In this document: one piece after another, positions 52,392-61,900 of the stretch
Position numbering within the stretch: position 1 is the stretch's first letter
Layout of the letters: every line of letters begins with the position of its first letter
NCBI GenBank assembly: GCA_027317105.1
Contig: DAHVFH010000156.1
Location: 1 to 64,000 of the forward strand
Origin: Cytophagales bacterium
Lineage (GTDB): Bacteria; Bacteroidota; Bacteroidia; Cytophagales; Cyclobacteriaceae
DNA: 64,000 nt
Direction: 5' to 3'
Made by a program: the position numbers and the translations under genes
Notes under the pieces: generated by a model
Seen by the model: only the letters and a program-made list of their open reading frames with translations
Database searches by the model: none
Told to the model about the DNA's origin: nothing

Positions 52392-52655
52392 ATGAGCGAA
52401 GAGAAGCAAGAAATTTCGCGTGCTGAAATGGCTGATAAGTTTATCGAATTAGCCAACGAGTTTATGAAAACGGAATCGAAAGAACGCGTAGGCGCGGCTA
52501 TTATGTTTGCAGCAGCAAGATACAATGCATTTGAGGCTTCGTCTAAATCCAAAGAGATGATGAAAGACAAAAATGATGCTCTTAATTGGTATAGCCTGGA
52601 ATACAAAAGGATGCTGGAGGCAAACATCGATGACTTAATTGACAACCACTCTTAG
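52392..52655 (+). CDS. DUF3144 protein
   Basis: An 87-residue soluble helical protein with the family-typical MADKFIELANEF and GAAIMFAAARYNAFEASS blocks. DUF3144 proteins are small cytoplasmic proteins of unknown function. It starts 6 bases after the cytochrome gene. Confidence 0.8.
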   Translation: MSEEKQEISRAEMADKFIELANEFMKTESKERVGAAIMFAAARYNAFEASSKSKEMMKDKNDALNWYSLEYKRMLEANIDDLIDNHS

Positions 52656-52674
52656 AAAAATAAATTTTATCAAC

Positions 52675-53349
52675 ATGAAAAAGGTCGTATCAATTTGGAC
52701 ACTTCTTTTCTATGCATCACTCTTGACTGCTCAAGATAACCCGCCAGCTAAATTAAGAGTGGGCTTGTATGCCAATGCGGGAACAAGTTCGCTTGTTCAA
52801 GGAATGGGTATGAACATGAATATGTATAACTACAATTATTATGGAACCAATACCCCAATGTACAGCTACACCGGTTCTTTCGGAGGTGGTGTAAGCCTTA
52901 CAGTGCCGTTGCATCAACGATGGTCATTTGTTGGGAATCTCGGTTATATGAATCGTGGTGCTAACTATATGAGCTTGAATTCCACTTCCTATGATTCGCG
53001 ATACCGTTTGTCTTACATAGATGTTTGGGCTTTGGGGCAGTACAACAACGTGCCTAAAGGCGCTGTAAAATTTATCGGATCATTTGGACTCACCGAGAGC
53101 ACATTAATCTCAGCTCGAAATGAAACACCAACGGGCAGTACGAGTATGATGGACAATGTGAGCCGAGTGGACATTGGAATGGCGCTGGGGCCTGGTTTGG
53201 AATTTGCGCTGAAGAAAAAAAGTGCTATCCAAGCAAAGCTGCTTTATACCTACGGCTTCGGCAATGCATTTACAGGCATGTATTACCAAAACGGAATGCA
53301 TTCAAACAATGCTGCTTTTCTCTTACAAGTAGGTTATCTGTTCAAATAA
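52675..53349 (+). CDS. Outer-membrane beta-barrel protein (224 aa)
   Basis: From ATG 52675, the signal peptide (MKKVVSIWTLLFYASLLTAQ) precedes an eight-strand-like barrel with Tyr/Asn/Met-rich loops (NMNMYNYNYYGTNTPMYSYT) and GFSA-type strands, ending LLQVGYLFK. It resembles PorT/OmpW-type small barrels of Bacteroidota. The Met/Tyr-rich loop could be a metal contact; that is inference. Confidence 0.7.
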   Translation: MKKVVSIWTLLFYASLLTAQDNPPAKLRVGLYANAGTSSLVQGMGMNMNMYNYNYYGTNTPMYSYTGSFGGGVSLTVPLHQRWSFVGNLGYMNRGANYMSLNSTSYDSRYRLSYIDVWALGQYNNVPKGAVKFIGSFGLTESTLISARNETPTGSTSMMDNVSRVDIGMALGPGLEFALKKKSAIQAKLLYTYGFGNAFTGMYYQNGMHSNNAAFLLQVGYLFK

Positions 53350-53366
53350 AAAAATCGGGACGTCTT

Positions 53367-54227
53367 ATGGGATTGGGTGTAATCATAACCAAAGCTTCGG
53401 GCGAAAAAGAATTGTTTGCAAAGAACAAGCTCTACCAATCCCTGCTGAGGGCAGGCGCATCACCAGTTCATGCTAATCAAATCACACAAGAGATTGAAAG
53501 TAATCTGACAGAGGGTGCAAGTACAAAAAGCATTTACAAAAGAGCGCATAAACTCCTGAGCAAAACCGAACGATCAATTGCGGGGCGCTATCACCTCAAG
53601 AATGGAATAATGGAACTTGGGCCTTCCGGGTTTCCATTCGAAAAATACTTATCAGAAATTCTAGCGCACCAAGGCTACACTGTGCAAGTTGGAAAAATAA
53701 TCGAAGGCAAATGTGTGAAGCATGAAGTGGATGTGATAGCAGAAAAAGATGAACAGCATTTTATGATCGAATGTAAATATCACAATAGCCCTGGAATATT
53801 CTGCGATGTTAAAATACCACTCTATATCCAAGCCCGCTTCAAGGATGTTGAATCGCAGTGGAAGTTAAAGTCGGGTCACGGAGGAAAATTTCACCAAGGG
53901 TTGGTAGTCACAAATACTCGCTTTACTACGGATGCTATTACGTATGGCACTTGTGCTGGTTTAAAGTTGGTTAGTCTTGATTTTCCAGAAACCGGAAGCT
54001 TGCGCGAGATGATTGAGGAACCCGGCTTGTATCCATTGACATGTCTTACCTCTCTCACTCAGCAGGAGAAAAAATTATTGCTAGAAAAGAAAATTGTCTT
54101 GTGCAGGGAAATATGCCATCGACCTCAGTATTTACATGAACTGAACATTCCTGCCAATCGCATCAAAATCATTTTGGAAGAAGGAAATCAACTTTGCCAT
54201 AAACTTATTGGACATGATCAACATTGA
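53367..54227 (+). CDS. ATP-cone domain plus Mrr-like PD-(D/E)XK nuclease
   Basis: A 286-residue protein. The N-terminal ATP-cone (about 5-90) begins ITKASGEKELFAKNKLYQSL, as in ribonucleotide reductase and NrdR. The C-terminal part contains HEVDVIAEKDEQHFMIECKYH, a PD-(D/E)XK nuclease core (Asp...Glu-x-Lys) like Mrr enzymes. The combination suggests a nucleotide-sensing nuclease. The product is probably cytoplasmic. The end overlaps the start of the ATPase gene. Confidence 0.75.
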   Translation: MGLGVIITKASGEKELFAKNKLYQSLLRAGASPVHANQITQEIESNLTEGASTKSIYKRAHKLLSKTERSIAGRYHLKNGIMELGPSGFPFEKYLSEILAHQGYTVQVGKIIEGKCVKHEVDVIAEKDEQHFMIECKYHNSPGIFCDVKIPLYIQARFKDVESQWKLKSGHGGKFHQGLVVTNTRFTTDAITYGTCAGLKLVSLDFPETGSLREMIEEPGLYPLTCLTSLTQQEKKLLLEKKIVLCREICHRPQYLHELNIPANRIKIILEEGNQLCHKLIGHDQH

Positions 54228-56874
54228 CATTTTAAAACAATCCCCCCACAGTAAGTCACAGGAAGACATCATTCGTGAATATCAGGCCGATGCTGAAAAA
54301 GGGCTGACTTCCGAAGAAGCAGTATTACGATTGGATGCACTTGGGCGAAACACAATCAGCCACGAAGAGAAACAAAGTCTTTGGGTAATATTCCTCAGCC
54401 AATTTAATAATGCGCTAGTGTATATGTTGATTATTGCCGCGGGTCTATCTTTTTTCTTTAAAGAGTGGCTCGATGGCTCGGCAATATTGGTTGTAATTTT
54501 GATCAATGCGATCATCGGCTTCTATATGGAGTACCAGGCAGAGCGCTCAATGGAAGCATTAAAAAAATTATCCATGCTTCCGGCTAAAGTTATTCGCAAT
54601 GGGATAACGACAGAGATCAACGCTGAAGAACTAGTGCCCGGTGATCTGCTATTTCTCGAAGCGGGGGATATGGTTCCGGCAGACGGCAGAATATTCAGGC
54701 CATCTCAACTTCAAGTCGATGAAGCTGCGCTCACAGGAGAATCGATCCCTGTAGAAAAGAAGAAGGCAAAAGTCGATGAAGGCACTACTCTTGCAGAACG
54801 CACCAATATGCTTTACAAGGGAACCTTCGTTACAAAGGGGAACACGCGCTGCATTATTACAGGCACGGGCATGCTTACCGAGCTTGGCAAAATTGCCAGC
54901 CTGGTGCAATCGGCAGAACAAGCTGCAACACCTCTCGAAAAAAAACTGGAACAGTTCAGTAAGAAGCTAATCAAGATAACGGTGGTTTTGGTAGTCATCA
55001 TATTTTTGGTTGGGATTCTCAATGGACAAAAGTTTGTGGAAATGCTTGTGACTTCAATTGCTCTGGCAGTAGCGGCAATACCCGAGGGGTTGCCCATTGT
55101 CGCAACTCTTGCCTTGGCCCAAGGCATGCTTAAAATGGCAAAGCACAATGTGATCGTGAAAAAACTTTCGGCTGTAGAAACGCTCGGGGGCACTAATGTG
55201 ATCTGCACCGATAAGACAGGGACGCTGACTCAAAATAAAATTGAAGTCAATCTGATCCTTACTCCTTCTGGAAAATATGATGTAAGCAATTCAAAAAAAG
55301 CTGACACAAATGAAGAGTCATTCCAACAAATAATTTGGGCCTCAGTCTTGTGCAATACGGCATCCCTTGGAAAGGAAGGAAAGGAAACTGGCGACCCTCT
55401 CGAAGTAGGACTTTTAAAATTTGTCCAACAGCAAGGTTCAAACATTGAATCTTTGCGGAGGGATAACCCATTGGTGAAGGAAGAACCTTTCTCGTCCGAC
55501 ACAAAAATCATGGCTACCATGCACCGGACGAAAGATGGTCAGCGGGTGTATGCAAAAGGGGCCAGCGAAGAGTTAATTAATCGCTGCAATCGAATAACCG
55601 ATCAGAGCGGAGAGCATGAATTTAATGCAAATCTTAAAGCAACATGGTTATCAGAATCTGAAAAACTGGCGGCATCCGGCCTTCGAGTTATTGCAGCTGG
55701 AAGTAAAATTTCTGCAGATGAGAACAACCTGTCAACAGATCTAGTTTTCCTCGGTCTAATGGGCATGATTGATCCACCTCGTGAAGAGGTTTTCACAGCC
55801 GTGCAGGAATGTAAATCCGCAGGAATCAAAGTGGTGATGATTACTGGCGATCATCCATCAACAGCCCAAAATATTGCGCGTAAACTTGGCATCATTGAAG
55901 ATGACAAGCAGGCTGTGATGAATGGTAAGGATATGAGTGACTATCAACACCTCACAGAAGAGGAAAAAGATCGGTGGATAAATACAGCCGTTTTCGCCCG
56001 TGTAAATCCCAAACAAAAGCTTGATCTCGTAAGCGTTTTACAAGACCGCAAATATATCGTTGGTATGACAGGAGATGGTGTGAACGATGCGCCAGCTCTT
56101 AAGAAATCGGACATTGGAATAGCGATGGGTTTACGTGGAACACAAGTAGCGCAAGAGGTTGCTGACATGGTGCTGAAAGACGATTCATTTTCATCAATCG
56201 TACTAGCTGTTCGTCAAGGTCGTATCATCTTCGACAACATCCGCAAGTTTGTAATCTTCTTGCTCTCGTGTAACATGAGTGAATTATTCGTGATTGCATT
56301 AGCTTCAGTCTTGAACCTTCATTTTCAACTCTTCCCCTTACAGATTTTATATATCAATATTATTACAGACGTTCTTCCCGCGCTTGCGCTCGGTGTAACG
56401 GCTGGAAGCGCATCTATTATGAAACAACCGCCCCGCAATACCGAAGAGCCGATTATCGACCATAAAAGATGGACGGCTATGATTTATTATTCAGTAGTAA
56501 TCACTATTACTACATTGAGTGCAGTTTTTATCAGCCATTACACCACACATAAAACTGAAACCTGGAACCCTGAACTTTGTAATAATATCTTGTTCTTTAC
56601 TCTGATCATCTCTCAGTTGTTTCATGTATTCAACATGAGTTCATCAGGCAGTGGTAACTTTTTCAAAAATGAAGTTTTTACCAATAAGTATGTCTGGTAT
56701 GCTACAGTTGTATCCTTTGTTCTGTTGTTCTTGTCCTATCAGGTAACAATTGTGCGAAAAGCGCTTGATATATACCCGATGACTGCAGAAGATTGGTTGA
56801 TTGTCTTTGGAATGAGTTTCGTCTCACTCGTTCTTATTCAGATTTCAAAGACATTTAAAATTGTCAGTCAATGA
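54214..56874 (+). CDS. P2-type cation ATPase (SERCA/PMR1-like, Ca2+)
   Basis: An 886-residue P-type ATPase: N-terminal cation-ATPase domain, LTGES actuator loop, ICTDKTGTLTQN phosphorylation site, MTGDGVNDAPALKKSDIG. Calcium-site residues of SERCA are matched: M4 AAIPEGLP (E309), M5 LLSCNMSEL (N768, E771), M6 YINIITDVLP (N796, T799, D800). This suggests Ca2+ transport; Mn2+ or Na+ is possible. It is an inner-membrane pump. The start ATG 54214 overlaps the nuclease gene. Confidence 0.88.
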   Translation: MINIDILKQSPHSKSQEDIIREYQADAEKGLTSEEAVLRLDALGRNTISHEEKQSLWVIFLSQFNNALVYMLIIAAGLSFFFKEWLDGSAILVVILINAIIGFYMEYQAERSMEALKKLSMLPAKVIRNGITTEINAEELVPGDLLFLEAGDMVPADGRIFRPSQLQVDEAALTGESIPVEKKKAKVDEGTTLAERTNMLYKGTFVTKGNTRCIITGTGMLTELGKIASLVQSAEQAATPLEKKLEQFSKKLIKITVVLVVIIFLVGILNGQKFVEMLVTSIALAVAAIPEGLPIVATLALAQGMLKMAKHNVIVKKLSAVETLGGTNVICTDKTGTLTQNKIEVNLILTPSGKYDVSNSKKADTNEESFQQIIWASVLCNTASLGKEGKETGDPLEVGLLKFVQQQGSNIESLRRDNPLVKEEPFSSDTKIMATMHRTKDGQRVYAKGASEELINRCNRITDQSGEHEFNANLKATWLSESEKLAASGLRVIAAGSKISADENNLSTDLVFLGLMGMIDPPREEVFTAVQECKSAGIKVVMITGDHPSTAQNIARKLGIIEDDKQAVMNGKDMSDYQHLTEEEKDRWINTAVFARVNPKQKLDLVSVLQDRKYIVGMTGDGVNDAPALKKSDIGIAMGLRGTQVAQEVADMVLKDDSFSSIVLAVRQGRIIFDNIRKFVIFLLSCNMSELFVIALASVLNLHFQLFPLQILYINIITDVLPALALGVTAGSASIMKQPPRNTEEPIIDHKRWTAMIYYSVVITITTLSAVFISHYTTHKTETWNPELCNNILFFTLIISQLFHVFNMSSSGSGNFFKNEVFTNKYVWYATVVSFVLLFLSYQVTIVRKALDIYPMTAEDWLIVFGMSFVSLVLIQISKTFKIVSQ

Positions 56875-57374
56875 AAACTCTTTCGAGAACCACAACCTAT
56901 CCATTTTATAGTGACATTGTTTTTCAGTGCCTGGATAATCTTGGCGTTACCGGAATGCACATGACGCAATCGTCAATGATGATGATGGGAAGCAAACTCG
57001 ATTTGATGTTTCTTTCAGAAAACCACACTGGCCTTGGAACGAAATATCGGTGGACAGGTAAAATGATGGGTATGAAAATGGACTTTACCGTTGAAGTTAC
57101 CAAGTGGATACCATGGGAAGAGAAAACATGGGAAACTATAGGCAGTCCCAAACTGATTATCTACTCCTGGTATCAAATGCATTTGTTGCTTACAAAAATT
57201 CAGAATGGAACAACAGCACAACTTTCCATAAGTTACAGGAAGCCCGATGGAGTATTTTACAAAATAATCTCGTTCTTATTTGCCGACTGGTATTGCAAGT
57301 GGTGTTTAAAGAATATGCTAGAAGACGCTAAGAAGATTCTAATAAAAAATCATTCTAACAATGATGGCTTATGA
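56871..57374 (+). CDS. SRPBCC-like hypothetical protein (167 aa)
   Basis: A 167-residue protein: TTTYPFYSDIVFQCLDNLGV, a Met-rich stretch (MHMTQSSMMMMGSKLDL) and the beta strands KMDFTVEVTKWIPWEEKTWETI resemble the START/SRPBCC fold. It overlaps the ATPase gene and the GH13 gene by ATGA on both sides, so it is part of the operon. Ligand unknown. Confidence 0.6.
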   Translation: MKTLSRTTTYPFYSDIVFQCLDNLGVTGMHMTQSSMMMMGSKLDLMFLSENHTGLGTKYRWTGKMMGMKMDFTVEVTKWIPWEEKTWETIGSPKLIIYSWYQMHLLLTKIQNGTTAQLSISYRKPDGVFYKIISFLFADWYCKWCLKNMLEDAKKILIKNHSNNDGL

Positions 57375-59059
57375 AACCCATTTGGTCTATTGAAGACATT
57401 GATCTGGCTCCGAAGCTAGGGAAAAAATATTGGAAAAATTGTCATCGCGAATGGAGGGAGGAATTCATTTACTTTTTGTTAGTGGACAGGTTCCATGATG
57501 ACCATGCCCGAAAGTCCATGACTACAAGTAGGTCTAAAGGTTTTGGAAAAGAAGAACAGTTAAAAAAAATCTGTGGAGGCACGATCAGAGGAATCATCAA
57601 CAACCTCGATTATATCTCAGGCCTTGGCTGTACTGCATTATGGCTTAGCCCAGTGTTTGAAAACAACCCAGAATCGTATCATGGCTATGCCATTCAAAAT
57701 TATCTCGCAATTGACAAAAGGTTTGGCACAAAGGAAGATTTAGAAGAACTCGTGGACGCAGCCCATAAGCTTGACATGAGAGTATTCCTGGATGTGGTAC
57801 TCCACCATTCTGGTAACAATTGGTTTTATCCTGATGATGCAACTTATTATTACTACAATGGCGCAACTTTCCCACTAGTGGGATGGCGCTCTGATGATCA
57901 CCCTATACCCATTGAACTTCGCGACCCGGAATTGTACGGACGCAAAGGCCAGATCAGAAATTACGATAATTATCCGGAAACGCGCGAGGGCGATTTCATG
58001 GAACTCAAAGCCTTTCGCATGGACGATTCGACAGAGGCACGTTATGTGCAAAACCTACTGATCGCATGTCATTGCTATTGGATAAGAGAAATAGATATTG
58101 ATGGCTTTCGATTGGACGCAGTGAAACACATGGGTGAAGAAGCCATCAGCAGATTTTGTTCGCACATCCGTGAATATTCATACTCGCTGGGGAAAAAGAA
58201 TTTCTTTCTCTTTGGAGAATTAGTAGCCTCCGAAGATACTTACAACAGATACATCGGCCCTAAAACAACAGTATCCGTGGATGGGCAAAATATTTATTAT
58301 GGTCTCAATTCCGTATTAGATTTTCCGTTGTACCATATTTTAGCCGATGTCATTAAGGGAAAAGCTTCGCCCGAAAGATTGATAGAACGATACCAGTCAT
58401 TGCACGACAATGCGCTTGGCCGTGGTGAGTTCGGAGAATTTTTAGTCACCTTCATTGACAATCATGACCAGGTTGGGCAATCTTTCAAGCATCGCTTTGG
58501 AAAAGATGCGACTGAAGAACAGATCATTGCAGGCATCGGTTTTTTGTTATGTGCGTTAGGCACACCCTGCATTTATTATGGCACCGAGCAAGGCTTTGAC
58601 GGTTCAGGCGAACAGGATTCGTGTATCCGCGAAACGATGTTCAGTCTCGAAGATCAAGTGACCAGTGCATTAAACAAGTCAAGTAAAACCTATCAATGTA
58701 TTTCTCAAATAGCCGTTATAAGAAAACAAAGTTCAATATTGAAATTCGGACACATGCACATGCGCAAAATTTCGACTAATGGTAAATACTTTCATCTACC
58801 CGAATGCGAAAAATGCTTGATTGCTTTTTCAAGAGTTTTATTTGATCAGGAAATTGTAGTGGCCTACAACTCCTCTACTTTGAAGGAAAAGGAAGAATAT
58901 GTGACAGTAAAACAGCAACCGACCGAAAAAAAGCGTTCCTATAAGTTTCTGTTTGGTGATACCGGGAAGGTGGAAGTGCTTGAAAACACCGATGGCAGCA
59001 GGCACTTCATTAAGCTCCACCTAAAGCCAATGCAGTTTGTGATGCTGACTAATCAATAA
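57371..59059 (+). CDS. GH13 alpha-amylase family enzyme
   Basis: A 562-residue protein without a signal peptide. GH13 regions are visible: VFLDVVLHHSGNNW (region I), GFRLDAVKHMGE with the nucleophile Asp, FLFGELVASEDT with the acid/base Glu, and FIDNHDQVGQ with the third carboxylate. It probably acts on cytoplasmic alpha-glucans such as glycogen or trehalose-type sugars. It overlaps the upstream SRPBCC-like gene; PPK2 follows after 6 bases. Confidence 0.85.
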   Translation: MKPIWSIEDIDLAPKLGKKYWKNCHREWREEFIYFLLVDRFHDDHARKSMTTSRSKGFGKEEQLKKICGGTIRGIINNLDYISGLGCTALWLSPVFENNPESYHGYAIQNYLAIDKRFGTKEDLEELVDAAHKLDMRVFLDVVLHHSGNNWFYPDDATYYYYNGATFPLVGWRSDDHPIPIELRDPELYGRKGQIRNYDNYPETREGDFMELKAFRMDDSTEARYVQNLLIACHCYWIREIDIDGFRLDAVKHMGEEAISRFCSHIREYSYSLGKKNFFLFGELVASEDTYNRYIGPKTTVSVDGQNIYYGLNSVLDFPLYHILADVIKGKASPERLIERYQSLHDNALGRGEFGEFLVTFIDNHDQVGQSFKHRFGKDATEEQIIAGIGFLLCALGTPCIYYGTEQGFDGSGEQDSCIRETMFSLEDQVTSALNKSSKTYQCISQIAVIRKQSSILKFGHMHMRKISTNGKYFHLPECEKCLIAFSRVLFDQEIVVAYNSSTLKEKEEYVTVKQQPTEKKRSYKFLFGDTGKVEVLENTDGSRHFIKLHLKPMQFVMLTNQ

Positions 59060-59065
59060 TGAAGT

Positions 59066-59923
59066 ATGCTGAAAGAAAAAATCGAAATACTGAGAATCAA
59101 TCCTGACAAAGAGTTTATCATAGCCAAAACGCCTACGAAGGTGAAAAATTTATATGCCTGCAAGAATGATTATAAAAAGCTCCTGAATAAATACAAAAAG
59201 AACATTGACTACCTGCAACTTAAATTCTATGCATCTGCGAACCATGCGTTATTAATTATCGTGCAAGGCATGGACACCGCTGGCAAGGACAGTATGATCA
59301 GGCACGTGATGTCAGGAGTTAATCCACAAGGTTGTAGTGTATCTAGTTTCAAAAAGCCAAGCGTTAATGAGCTTCAACATGATTACTTATGGCGCTACCA
59401 ACAGATGATTCCAGCTCAGGGCATGATCGGAATTTTCAACCGCTCTTATTATGAAGATATTATTGTTCCCGCTGTCCATCCGGGAGTTTTAAATATTATC
59501 TCAGGGAATTGGTTTGAACAGCGCTGTCTTCAAATAAACGAGTACGAGAAATACCTGACTGAAAATAAAGTAATAGTGATGAAGTTTTTCCTGCACCTTT
59601 CAAAGGACGAACAGCGAAAACGGTTGCTCAAGCGCGTTGAAAGCCCAGCCTCGAATTGGAAATTTTCAATGGATGATATTTTGGAACGCCAGCATTGGAA
59701 AGACTATCTAACGGCATATGAACAATGCCTTGGCAAAACCTCAACCGAATATGCTCCCTGGTATATTCTTCCTGCAGACGATAAAAAGAATGCCCGAATA
59801 TTCCTCTCTTACATTTTGTGTGAAAAATTCTGTGAACTAAACGTGAATTTTCCGGTGCCGGATGAAAAACACAAGATCCTATTGAAGAAGGTTCGAAAAC
59901 AACTGGAATCAAGAAAAGCCTAA
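59066..59923 (+). CDS. ppk2: Polyphosphate kinase 2 family protein
   Basis: A 285-residue protein. Walker A-like GMDTAGKDSMIRHVM and the Walker B-like FNRSYYEDIIVPAV are signatures of PPK2. The enzyme uses polyphosphate to phosphorylate nucleoside mono- or diphosphates, keeping ATP/GTP levels in stress. Length fits single-domain PPK2. It belongs to the operon with the ATPase and GH13 enzyme. Confidence 0.9.
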   Translation: MLKEKIEILRINPDKEFIIAKTPTKVKNLYACKNDYKKLLNKYKKNIDYLQLKFYASANHALLIIVQGMDTAGKDSMIRHVMSGVNPQGCSVSSFKKPSVNELQHDYLWRYQQMIPAQGMIGIFNRSYYEDIIVPAVHPGVLNIISGNWFEQRCLQINEYEKYLTENKVIVMKFFLHLSKDEQRKRLLKRVESPASNWKFSMDDILERQHWKDYLTAYEQCLGKTSTEYAPWYILPADDKKNARIFLSYILCEKFCELNVNFPVPDEKHKILLKKVRKQLESRKA

Positions 59924-60031
59924 AACGACTCGAATTTGGGCTAAAAGTTGGCAAGACCTTAAATTCTACAACTCTTTACCCGAATTGTATAAAAACTAAA
60001 ATCAAATAATCACGTACATTTACACAGCAAT

Positions 60032-60454
60032 TTGAAAACTATACGCACCATATTTACAGGCTTCCTTGCCCTATTTGTGCTGATATCCACGATCAGTCAT
60101 TCAGTGAGTTTTCATATTTGTGGTGGAGAAATTCAAAATGTCGCTATTTTTAGTAAAGCCCAATCGTGTGAAGGACATGATAAAGCTTGCGATCATGATG
60201 GGCGAACAAATCAGGCATCCCTTAACCATAAGGGATGCTGCGAAGATGCTACTTTCTTCATCGATTTAGACAAATACGCTTCCAAAATCACGGAGGTTAC
60301 CATCGAAGGCACACAGAACGTATTTCTTCCTGTAACATACTTGGTTCAGGAATTTAACCCTTCGATTGATTTATCCGGAACTTATTTCTTAGACTACCGA
60401 CCGCCATTAATTGAACGAGATATTAACATTCTCATTCAATCATTTCTAATCTGA
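60032..60454 (+). CDS. HYC_CC_PP family protein upstream of pump 2
   Basis: A 140-residue protein whose only possible start is TTG 60032, directly followed by a signal peptide (KTIRTIFTGFLALFVLISTI). It has SVSFHICGG, a Cys/His-rich middle (CEGHDKACDHDGR; HKGCCED) and YRPPL near the end, the features behind the HYC_CC_PP name. It probably binds metal in the periplasm. It lies 142 bases before pump 2; a related protein precedes pump 1. Confidence 0.75.
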   Translation: MKTIRTIFTGFLALFVLISTISHSVSFHICGGEIQNVAIFSKAQSCEGHDKACDHDGRTNQASLNHKGCCEDATFFIDLDKYASKITEVTIEGTQNVFLPVTYLVQEFNPSIDLSGTYFLDYRPPLIERDINILIQSFLI

Positions 60455-60596
60455 TTTTTTTCCGGAGCAAATAAGTGATTTCTTATTTTAAACGATAAGA
60501 ATCCACTTATGTCTTTTTAGTCTTTGGTTACCGCCAAGGCTTTGTTCCTTACATGATCCTTTCTTCTAAAGGCATTTTACCATACTTTCTTTTTTT

Positions 60597-61889
60597 ATGA
60601 TTGAAAAACTCATTTCCTATTCTCTACACAATCGATTCATTATTTTGTTGATTGCTGCGGGCTTGTTTGCCTGGGGACTGCATTCGGTTCAAGTAAATAA
60701 GATTGATGCTATTCCTGATCTTTCTGAAAACCAAGTAATCGTATTCACCGAATGGATGGGCCGGAGCCCGCAAATCATGGAGGATCAGGTGACCTATCCG
60801 CTGGTGACAAATCTTCAAGCCTTGCCAAGAATAAAATATGTTCGCGGTACTTCCATGTTCGGGATGAGCTTTGTATATGTAATCTTCGAAGACGATGTTG
60901 ACGTTTACTGGGCACGTCAGCGGGTTCTCGAAAGATTGAACTACGCTTCTCGCTTACTGCCGGAAGGAGTTGTTCCAACAATCGGTCCTGATGGTACAGG
61001 AGTTGGCCACATTCTTTGGTACACGTTGGAGGCTCCTGGAATGGATTTAGGAGAACAACGCGCTATCCAGGATTGGTATATAAAATTCGGTTTGCAAAAT
61101 GTTCAGGGCGTAGCCGAAGTTGCCTCATTTGGTGGATTTGAAAAACAATACCAAGTCACTGTCAATCCTAATAAACTTACCTACTACGGACTTTCTATTC
61201 CTCAAGTGATTCAAGCCGTTCGCTCGAATAATAATGAAGCGGGTGGAAGAAAATTTGAAGTCAACGACATCGGTTATGTGATCAAAACAACTGGGTATAT
61301 CAAAAGTGTGGAAGCAATAGAGAAGATTCCACTAAAGACCGTCAATTCAATTCCCGTAACAATCAAAGATGTAGCGAGTGTACAAATGACAGGACAATTA
61401 AGACTTGGAATATTCGATGTTAGCGGAGAAGGTGAAGCAGTGGGAGGCATTGTGGTGATGCGTTACGGAGAAAATGCAGATGAAGTGATCAAAAAAGTAA
61501 AAAAGAAAATGGAAGAGGTTGCGAAAGGATTTCCAGAGGGAATGAAATTCAATCTTGCGTATGACCGGAGCGAACTAATCGAAGAATCTGTGTCTTCGAT
61601 AAAAGAGACTCTCATAGAAGAAATGATTGTGGTTTCGTTGGTTGTGATCATTTTTCTTTTTCACTGGCGAAGTGCCTTGAGCATTATCATACAAATACCC
61701 ATTACGCTGGCTACAGCTTTCATCCTCTTAAATATGTTCAACATTTCTTCCAACATCATGTCTCTCACAGGCATTGCCCTCGCCATTGGTGTGATTGTAG
61801 ATAACGGTATCATCATGTCAGAGAATGCTTATAAACATCTTTCTCACCGGTATGCAGAAGAAATGGCAAAGAAATCCGGTAACTCTTAA
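60597..61889 (+). CDS. cusA: CusA-type RND efflux pump, N-terminal half (pump 2)
   Basis: A 430-residue protein parallel to the pump 1 half, with IDAIPDLSENQVIVFTEWMG and ending after TM4 (GVIVDNGIIMSENAYKHL). The TM4 Asp is kept. It stops in the same cytoplasmic loop as pump 1. The C-terminal half starts 11 bases later at ATG 61901 in another frame. Confidence 0.88.
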   Translation: MIEKLISYSLHNRFIILLIAAGLFAWGLHSVQVNKIDAIPDLSENQVIVFTEWMGRSPQIMEDQVTYPLVTNLQALPRIKYVRGTSMFGMSFVYVIFEDDVDVYWARQRVLERLNYASRLLPEGVVPTIGPDGTGVGHILWYTLEAPGMDLGEQRAIQDWYIKFGLQNVQGVAEVASFGGFEKQYQVTVNPNKLTYYGLSIPQVIQAVRSNNNEAGGRKFEVNDIGYVIKTTGYIKSVEAIEKIPLKTVNSIPVTIKDVASVQMTGQLRLGIFDVSGEGEAVGGIVVMRYGENADEVIKKVKKKMEEVAKGFPEGMKFNLAYDRSELIEESVSSIKETLIEEMIVVSLVVIIFLFHWRSALSIIIQIPITLATAFILLNMFNISSNIMSLTGIALAIGVIVDNGIIMSENAYKHLSHRYAEEMAKKSGNS

Positions 61890-61900
61890 AATTGATTCCT

